Shown: piece after piece, positions 58,311-64,000 of the stretch
Position numbering within the stretch: position 1 is the first letter of the stretch
Layout: every line of letters starts with the position of its first letter
Assembly: GCA_017548275.1 (NCBI GenBank)
Contig: JAFZAH010000011.1
Location: forward strand, 56,475-120,474
DNA length: 64,000 bases
Direction: 5' to 3'
Source: Prevotella sp.
Lineage (GTDB): Bacteria > Bacteroidota > Bacteroidia > Bacteroidales > Bacteroidaceae
Program-made: the position numbers and the translations under genes
Notes under the pieces: generated by a model
What the model was told of the DNA's origin: nothing
Database searches by the model: none
What the model saw: only the letters and a program-made list of their open reading frames with translations

Positions 58311-58433
58311 AAGGGGGAGTTAAGGAAGTTAAAGACATTACATCTATAATAGCGTGTTCGCTTTCTGGTAGTAAGGATGTTAAAGACATTACTTTCATCA
58401 AGGACTCGATAGACCCCAAAACACCTCAAAAAA

Positions 58434-60422
58434 TTGACAATCCGAGAGAAATATATAGTCTATACAGGTTTATGCCTCTGTCTGTTGATGTTTTGGTCTT
58501 GTGCCAAGATGGGGCATCCCGATGGGGGGTGGTACGACGAGACACCACCCCGGGTCATGGCTTGTATGCCCGAGGATATGTCAACCGATGTGAACGCCAA
58601 GAAAATCAGCATTTTCTTCGACGAGTTCATCAAACTGGAGAATGCGACGGAAAAAGTGGTCATCTCACCCCCACAGATGGAAATGCCGGAAATCAAGGCG
58701 GCAGGCAAGCGCATCATCGTGGAACTGAAGGACACGCTCAAGCCCAACACCACCTACACCATCGATTTCAGCGACGCCATCAGTGACAACAACGAGGGAA
58801 ACCCTTTGGGAAATTTTACCTACAGTTTCTCCACGGGCGGAGAGATTGACACCTTGGAAGTCGCCGGATACGTTGTCGAGGCATCGAACATGGAGCCTAT
58901 CAAAGGCATTCTCGTGGGATTGTATGACAATCTGGCCGACAGCGCCTTTAAGACGCAGCCGTTCCTTAGGGTGTCGCGCACCGACAGCAAGGGACATTTT
59001 TCCATCAAAGGCTTGGCCGAGGGACAATACCGCGTCTTTGCGCTGCAAGATGCCGACGGCGACTACACGTTCAAACAAAAGAGCGAGAAACTGGCCTTCA
59101 ACCACGACATCATCATACCGACGTGCAAACCCGATGTCAGACAAGACACCATCTGGCGTGACTCCCTGCACATCGACGACATCATACAAACGGGATATAC
59201 CCATTTCCTGCCCGACAATATCGTGCTCCGTGCATTCAACGAACTGCAGACCGAACGTTATCTGGGAAACAAGGAACGGAACAATCCCGAGCGGTTCAGC
59301 CTCTACTTCAGTTACGGCGACAGCATCCTGCCCGAGATTGAGGGTTTGAATTTCGACGCCGCCAACGCCTTCCTCGTAGAGCACACCGCGCAGCGCGACT
59401 CACTCACCTACTGGTTGCGCGACTCCGCTCTCATCAACCAGGACACCCTGCACATGGCGCTTAAGTACAACGTCACGGACTCCTTGGGCCAACTGATTTT
59501 GCATCACGACACACTCAAACTCCTGTCGAAGGTACCCTATGAGCGCAGGATGAAAGAATTGGCGAAAACACGTGAAAAATGGGAGAAACGCCAAGAAAAA
59601 GCCAAGAAGAAAGGACAACCCTTCCAGACGGAAATGCCGGTACCCTTCCTTGAAATCAGAGGAAAATCTAAGGATATGAACCCCGACGACTGTTTCCGTT
59701 TTGAAGTGGCTTATCCATTGGCGTATATCGACACCACCGCCATCCATCTCTACGAGAAAGCGGACTCGATATGGCAGGACATCGGATACAGTCTGTCGCC
59801 GGAGGGAGGGTACCGCAACCGCAATGCCGGCGATGTGAAACGATCTTATCAGATAACGCCCAACACCATCGACGGACGGTGGGCCGAGGGGTATGAATAC
59901 AGCATCGAGATAGACTCAGCCGCCATTGCTGACATTTACGGTCATGTGAACAACAAATACAAGCAGGGGATGAAAATGAAAACCGATGAAGAATACACCA
60001 CCATCACCCTGTATTTGACCGGAACCGACAAGACTTGCGTGGTGCAACTGCTCGACGCACAGGGCAAACCCGTGAAAGAGCAGACAAGCCAAAAGGATAC
60101 CATCTTCTTCAGATACGTCAAACCGGGTATCTATTACCTCAAGGCATTTGAAGATGACAACAACAATGGCATCTGGGATACGGGCGACTATGACGCCGAC
60201 CGCCAACCTGAGACGGTATATTACTATCCTGAGAAGGTGGAGTGTAAGGCGAAGTGGACTGTAGAGAAGACCTGGGTGCTCACCACCGAAAACAGCGAAC
60301 GTCAGAAACCTGACGCCATCACCAAACAAAAAGCAGAAAAAGAAAAGAAAATCAAACAACGTAATATTGACCGAGCCAATAAACTTGGAATTGAATACAT
60401 ACCTAAAACAGAAATAAGATGA
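58434..60422 (+). CDS. Ig-like (Big_5) domain lipoprotein
   Basis: 662 residues from TTG 58434; no ATG gives a complete signal peptide. Lipobox LLMFWSC with Cys23 predicts a lipid anchor. Residues about 35-135 (PPRVMACMPEDMSTDVNAKK, ...NTTYTIDFSDAISDNNEGN) are the Big_5 Ig-like domain, then a carboxypeptidase-regulatory-like domain (VAGYVVEASNMEPIKGILVGLYD). A Lys/Arg-rich C-terminus (KQKAEKEKKIKQRNIDRAN) ends the protein. Probable envelope structural role. Overlaps the next gene as ATGA. Confidence 0.8.
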   Translation: MTIREKYIVYTGLCLCLLMFWSCAKMGHPDGGWYDETPPRVMACMPEDMSTDVNAKKISIFFDEFIKLENATEKVVISPPQMEMPEIKAAGKRIIVELKDTLKPNTTYTIDFSDAISDNNEGNPLGNFTYSFSTGGEIDTLEVAGYVVEASNMEPIKGILVGLYDNLADSAFKTQPFLRVSRTDSKGHFSIKGLAEGQYRVFALQDADGDYTFKQKSEKLAFNHDIIIPTCKPDVRQDTIWRDSLHIDDIIQTGYTHFLPDNIVLRAFNELQTERYLGNKERNNPERFSLYFSYGDSILPEIEGLNFDAANAFLVEHTAQRDSLTYWLRDSALINQDTLHMALKYNVTDSLGQLILHHDTLKLLSKVPYERRMKELAKTREKWEKRQEKAKKKGQPFQTEMPVPFLEIRGKSKDMNPDDCFRFEVAYPLAYIDTTAIHLYEKADSIWQDIGYSLSPEGGYRNRNAGDVKRSYQITPNTIDGRWAEGYEYSIEIDSAAIADIYGHVNNKYKQGMKMKTDEEYTTITLYLTGTDKTCVVQLLDAQGKPVKEQTSQKDTIFFRYVKPGIYYLKAFEDDNNNGIWDTGDYDADRQPETVYYYPEKVECKAKWTVEKTWVLTTENSERQKPDAITKQKAEKEKKIKQRNIDRANKLGIEYIPKTEIR

Positions 60423-61237
60423 AACAGAAAAGATTTTTCCTCGCCTTGTGCGTCGCAATGCTCTCATTGACCACATCACACGCGCAGTGCACACTGAATA
60501 ACACGGCTTTCCAATCAGGGGAGTATCTGACATACAACCTCTATTTCAACTGGAAATTCGTATGGGTAAAAGTGGGCTACGCATCTTTGTCAACGGTAAA
60601 AAGTACCTATCAGGGTAAAGAAGCATTCAGATGCAGTCTGATAACCAAGGGTAACGGCAAACTTGACGCCGTCTTCACCATGCGTGACACGCTGCTCTCA
60701 TATATAACTCCGCAACTTGTTCCCCTTTATTTCCGTAAAGGTGCAGAAGAGGGCAAGCACTACACCGTAGATGAGGTGTTCTATACCTATACCTCTGACA
60801 GGTGTAACATGAGGTTGTTCCGCAAAAAAGACAAGAATCCCGGCAAATGGACTTCCGCCAGCGACAGCAGATGTGTCGTTGACATGCTCAACCTCTTCAT
60901 CCGCGCGCGTAATTTCGACAACTCGAAATGGCAACCAGGATACACGCTCAAACTGCCCGTGGCCGATGGTAACGGCGTGGAGGATGCAACCCTGAAATAT
61001 GACGGAAAAGAGACGGTCAAAGGCGACAACGGCGTGAAATACCGCTGTCTGAAACTCACTTACACTGAATACAGCAAACGTAAACGTAAATGGCGCCAAC
61101 TGGCCACATTCTATGTCACCGACGATGCCAACCACATTCCCGTGAGAATAGACATGAACCTCAATTTCGGGTCGGCCAAGGCGTTTGTCACCAACATTAA
61201 AGGCAACAAAAACACCATCACGGCAGGGGCGAAATAA
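60419..61237 (+). CDS. DUF3108 domain-containing exported protein
   Basis: 272 residues. Signal peptide MKQKRFFLALCVAMLSLTTSHAQ, then a beta-rich domain (GEYLTYNLYFNWKFVWVKVGYASL, ...DAVFTMRDTLLSYI, FYVTDDANHIPVRIDM) typical of DUF3108, a periplasmic family related to lipoprotein-carrier folds. Translationally coupled to the Ig-like lipoprotein. Function unknown. Confidence 0.82.
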   Translation: MKQKRFFLALCVAMLSLTTSHAQCTLNNTAFQSGEYLTYNLYFNWKFVWVKVGYASLSTVKSTYQGKEAFRCSLITKGNGKLDAVFTMRDTLLSYITPQLVPLYFRKGAEEGKHYTVDEVFYTYTSDRCNMRLFRKKDKNPGKWTSASDSRCVVDMLNLFIRARNFDNSKWQPGYTLKLPVADGNGVEDATLKYDGKETVKGDNGVKYRCLKLTYTEYSKRKRKWRQLATFYVTDDANHIPVRIDMNLNFGSAKAFVTNIKGNKNTITAGAK

Positions 61238-61238
61238 A

Positions 61239-61275
61239 GCCCCCTCCCTAACCCTCCCCGGGGGGAGGGAATGGT
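61239..61275. repeat. Dispersed CCCTCC/GGGAGG repeat
   Basis: CCCCCTCCCTAACCCTCCCC with GGGGGGAGGG as inverse arm, directly after the DUF3108 stop. The rest of the gap to 61440 has GTTGAGGGATCTG and AACTTCCTTAACTTCC repeats and no gene. Confidence 0.65.
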
Positions 61276-61439
61276 TAGCACTCCTCAAGCAACAACTTTC
61301 CCTATAAGTTGGTGAGGGTTGAGGGATCTGAAAAAGAATATGATATTACTCCGCTAATGGAAAACCAATGGCTTTAACTTCCTTAACTTCCAAAAAGCGA
61401 ACGCAGTGAGCGATAACCAAAGATAACTTCACAATAACA

Positions 61440-63182
61440 ATGACGAAGAAAAAGGTATTTTGGGTTTTGTTTATCACCTTTATCGTGCTCGTGATACCCT
61501 TCTTGGATATCTACGATTTCAATACGAAAGGTGAGCCGCGTGAAGCCATCGTATCATACAATATGTTGGAGTCAGGCAACTGGATACTTCCGCGCAACAG
61601 CGTGGGAGAGATAGCCTATAAGCCTCCTTTCTTCCATTGGTGTATCGCGGCGGTGTCTTATGTGTGTGGCGAGGTAAATGAGTTTACCTCACGTCTGCCG
61701 TCTGCTGTCGCTTTCATCTCGTTGTGTCTGCTCACCTTCTCATTCTTCGCCAAGCGCCGCAACATGTTCACGGCGCTGCTCACCGTGGCCATCTGCTTCA
61801 CCTGCAATGAACTGCACCGTCAGGGATTCAACTGCCGTGTGGATATGATGCTCACGTTGTTTACCGTCACCGCCCTCTATCGTCTATACCGATGGTATGA
61901 GCGGGGCATGAAGGATGTGCCGTGGGTGGCGATTTTGATGATGAGCCTGGGCGTGTTGACCAAAGGCCCCATTGGCACACTGCTGCCCTGTCTGGTTACG
62001 GGGGTGTTCCTCTTGCTGAGACGGGTCAATTTCTTCAAGGCCTTTTTGTGGATGTGCGGCATAGGAATACTGTCGCTTATCTTACCGGCTCTCTGGTATT
62101 ACGCTGCCTATCAACAGGCCGGACAGGAGTTTCTTGATCTGGCGCTTGAGGAGAACGTGGGACGCATGACCAACACAATGTCTTATCAGGTGCACACCAA
62201 CCCGTGGTATGCCAACTTCATCTATTTGCTGGTCGGTTTGCTGCCATGGGTCATCCTGCTTGTCATCTCGCTGTTCACGCTCCCCTACCGGTCATGGCGC
62301 GAGAGTATAAAAAAGAAGGATAAACCCGAGAACAGCGTATGGAGACGCATCAACACATGGCTGAAAGAGGGCGACCCCATTATCGTCTTCTCGCACACAG
62401 CCGTCGTTGTCATCTTCATCTTCTATTGCATCCCCGATTGTAAGCGCAACGTCTATCTGATGCCGATGTATCCTTTCCTGGCGTTCTTCATCGCCAGATA
62501 CATCTATTGGCTCGTGGACCATCGCAACAAATCCATCAAAATCTATGGCGGATTCGTCTCCATCCTCGGCATGATGCTCATCATCATATTGGTGTTGAAT
62601 CAATTCATCCATATCCCCGACAGTTTCTTCCACGGACGCCGGGCGCAAAACAGCATCGACATGGTGTACCACCTCCATACCATCTGGAATGTGTGGTCGT
62701 GGGTGCAGATAGCCATCCCCTGTCTCTTGTGCGCCTATTGGTGGAAATGGCTGCGGGGCGAGAAATCGTCATATCACCGCCATGTGCTCGACATCATTCT
62801 CATGACCGTGGCGCTGTATATCCCCATCGATGCCGTGGTGAAACCCGCCGCGCTCAACGCCCAGTCAGTGAAGCATATCGCGATGGAGATTGACCAGAAA
62901 GTGCCTGAAGACAAAGGAAAACTCTACGAATACATCGAAGATGGGGAGCAGGCCAAAGGCGACCCCGTGCATTTCTTCGAACTCAACTTCTACATGCACG
63001 ACCGCATCGGGCTCTTCTCCACAAAGCCTGACAAAGGTTACCTGCTCATCGGCGCCAACGACGCCGAACTGCGGCTGAAAGAGTTCGAGCAAGAGGGCTA
63101 CCACTTCACTGAGGTGTATAACTCCGGCAAAAAAACCGTCATGAAGCAGCAGTTAAAGATGTATCAGTTTGAACATCTATAA
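61440..63182 (+). CDS. GT39/ArnT-like membrane glycosyltransferase
   Basis: 580 residues with about ten to twelve membrane helices in the first 460. KGEPREAIVSYNMLESGNWI in the first periplasmic loop carries the catalytic Asp/Glu of GT-C (PMT/ArnT) enzymes, and YKPPFFHW is the usual continuation. Transfers a sugar from polyprenyl phosphate to lipid A or another envelope acceptor. The C-terminal ~100 residues are a soluble periplasmic domain. Confidence 0.85.
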   Translation: MTKKKVFWVLFITFIVLVIPFLDIYDFNTKGEPREAIVSYNMLESGNWILPRNSVGEIAYKPPFFHWCIAAVSYVCGEVNEFTSRLPSAVAFISLCLLTFSFFAKRRNMFTALLTVAICFTCNELHRQGFNCRVDMMLTLFTVTALYRLYRWYERGMKDVPWVAILMMSLGVLTKGPIGTLLPCLVTGVFLLLRRVNFFKAFLWMCGIGILSLILPALWYYAAYQQAGQEFLDLALEENVGRMTNTMSYQVHTNPWYANFIYLLVGLLPWVILLVISLFTLPYRSWRESIKKKDKPENSVWRRINTWLKEGDPIIVFSHTAVVVIFIFYCIPDCKRNVYLMPMYPFLAFFIARYIYWLVDHRNKSIKIYGGFVSILGMMLIIILVLNQFIHIPDSFFHGRRAQNSIDMVYHLHTIWNVWSWVQIAIPCLLCAYWWKWLRGEKSSYHRHVLDIILMTVALYIPIDAVVKPAALNAQSVKHIAMEIDQKVPEDKGKLYEYIEDGEQAKGDPVHFFELNFYMHDRIGLFSTKPDKGYLLIGANDAELRLKEFEQEGYHFTEVYNSGKKTVMKQQLKMYQFEHL

Positions 63183-63205
63183 CATCTAGATTTAACTTTA
63201 ATTAC

Positions 63206-63321
63206 TGTCCGCTAAATAACATCAAACTATCTCAAGGTCATCAAACCTATAGGATAGTAAAACTCTCAAACAACCAGTATAAACACATCATTCCAGAGGG
63301 TTGAGAAAGGTTTAGCGGACA
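63206..63321. repeat. 116-bp element with 11-bp terminal inverted repeats
   Basis: TGTCCGCTAAA (63206-63216) and TTTAGCGGACA (63311-63321) are perfect inverses bounding an AT-rich, non-coding stretch ten bases from the end of the rhamnosidase gene. No transposase and no clear target duplication; could be a MITE relic or a paired regulatory site. Confidence 0.6.
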
Positions 63322-63330
63322 CCTATAATA

Positions 63331-64000
63331 CTATTTAAGAAATTTGAGTGACTTTCGCCCCGTTCCAGAGAGCACACACACCAAATACGCCCCACGATTC
63401 ATAAGAGACATATCTATTGTTTTACTGCCTTTTTCGTATGAATATAACAAACAGCCTTTCAAATCATATAGACGGATGCATTCAATGTCTTCACCCTGAA
63501 CGAATATCTGCCCTTTAGACCTATCGATAAAAATCGTTTCTTTTTCGTTTTGGTTGTTATAAATGCTTTCATCTTGAGTGGTTCCGTGGAAACGGTACAT
63601 GCCTGAGGTCAATTTGAAAACGTGCTTTCCCTCTTCTATCCCCATGTATTCAACGCCTTCTGCTTCAGAGGCGTTGCTATTCCCTTCTTTTATCTCATTG
63701 CCAAAGGCAGATACCTGCAGAAATAACGTTGCCCTGCTATTGGCAGGAATCGAACAACGGTATTCCGCGGCTCCATCATCATTCACCTTCCATGCAGATT
63801 CTATTTTGCCAAGATTGGAGAGGTATGAAGCATTTAACTCACTAATTCTACCCTGTCCCTCAGGCAATTCACAGCGTAAATCAGGCTCGGGTTTCAGCAG
63901 GATGTGGCGGAATCCCGGATTACTCTCGTCCGTATCAATACCTGCCATGTAGCGATACATCCATTCGCCCACAGCACCATAGGCATAGTGGTTAAACGAA
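63331..64000 (-). CDS. Alpha-L-rhamnosidase-like (GH78) enzyme, C-terminal part
   Basis: The frame is open to the right window edge, so the N-terminus is missing; 222 residues are visible. SFNHYAYGAVGEWMYRYMAGID is the end of the six-hairpin catalytic barrel of GH78 enzymes, followed by GFRHILLKPEPD of the C-terminal beta domain. The last ~70 residues (IRLYDLKGCLLYSYEKG...LMNRGAYLVCVLSGTG) form a T9SS-type sorting tail, so the enzyme is probably secreted to cleave rhamnose from plant or bacterial glycans. Confidence 0.85.
   Translation of the reverse strand, partial: SFNHYAYGAVGEWMYRYMAGIDTDESNPGFRHILLKPEPDLRCELPEGQGRISELNASYLSNLGKIESAWKVNDDGAAEYRCSIPANSRATLFLQVSAFGNEIKEGNSNASEAEGVEYMGIEEGKHVFKLTSGMYRFHGTTQDESIYNNQNEKETIFIDRSKGQIFVQGEDIECIRLYDLKGCLLYSYEKGSKTIDMSLMNRGAYLVCVLSGTGRKSLKFLK

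Overview
The window looks like chromosomal DNA from a member of the Bacteroidales, most likely a Prevotella-type (Prevotellaceae) organism. The evidence is the recurring Bacteroidetes -7 promoter hexamer-like element TAnnTTTG placed 10-30 bases before many starts, the near absence of Shine-Dalgarno sequences, T9SS-style C-terminal tails on secreted proteins, a C10 (interpain/streptopain-like) protease, a BspA-like leucine-rich-repeat protein, succinyl-CoA:acetate CoA-transferase and lineage-typical families (DUF4294, DUF4254, DUF3108, GH3-like, helix-hairpin-helix barrel protein). Genus assignment is inference.

Layout. 1-2975: 3' end of an M28/glutaminyl cyclase-like enzyme and a helix-hairpin-helix outer-membrane protein. 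2976-5263: an accessory-looking block with a candidate small RNA (promoter to terminator), a short stand-alone regulator resembling the N-terminus of WYL-type regulators, and a very dense array of ten tRNA genes on the minus strand that contains a tRNA with an ochre-reading UUA anticodon, two other irregular tRNAs and a three-copy 71-bp tandem repeat. 5264-8384: secreted C10 protease and a DUF4294 protein. 8618-9569: a three-gene DUF3791/DUF3990 toxin-antitoxin-like module directly downstream of rnr (9599-11794). 11897-17189: NAD-dependent epimerase, PAP2 phosphatase, miaB and an MsbA-like ABC exporter. 17484-28500: an envelope polysaccharide/LPS region (LpxL-like acyltransferase, GT4, LPS kinase, DegT aminotransferase, BspA-like protein, glucose-1-phosphate cytidylyltransferase, LicD, NAD-dependent sugar epimerase/decarboxylase, UDP-sugar dehydrogenase). 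28625-34937 (minus): LtaS-like phosphoglycerol transferase, MBOAT acyltransferase, zinc-ribbon membrane protein, cysS. 35179-45983: CoA-transferase, a T9SS subtilase, an alpha/beta hydrolase, TrmH-like methyltransferase, sufE, U32 protein, C1-peptidase lipoprotein, AAA/DUF4143 ATPase, a hypothetical protein. 46181-51298: rpoN, PAP2-like membrane protein, purE, ispG, aldo/keto reductase. 51496-53775 (minus): rubredoxin, GT9 heptosyltransferase, DUF4254. 54034-58310: acpP-fabF-rnc and a GH3-like protein. 58434-63182: Ig-like lipoprotein, DUF3108 protein, GT39/ArnT-like transferase. 63331-64000: 3' end of an alpha-L-rhamnosidase-like enzyme.

Most genes are housekeeping or envelope genes in short operons with ATGA overlaps. 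Lipid and envelope functions dominate: fatty-acid synthesis (acpP, fabF), lipid A acylation, export and phosphorylation, nucleotide-sugar synthesis and membrane acyl/phosphoglycerol transfer. Almost every intergenic gap carries members of a few short dispersed repeat families, and in three places such a repeat supplies the C-terminal codons of a protein. The most unusual segment is the tRNA array with its UUA anticodon and embedded tandem repeat. All genes inspected here use ordinary stop codons including TAA, so that tRNA poses a real puzzle.
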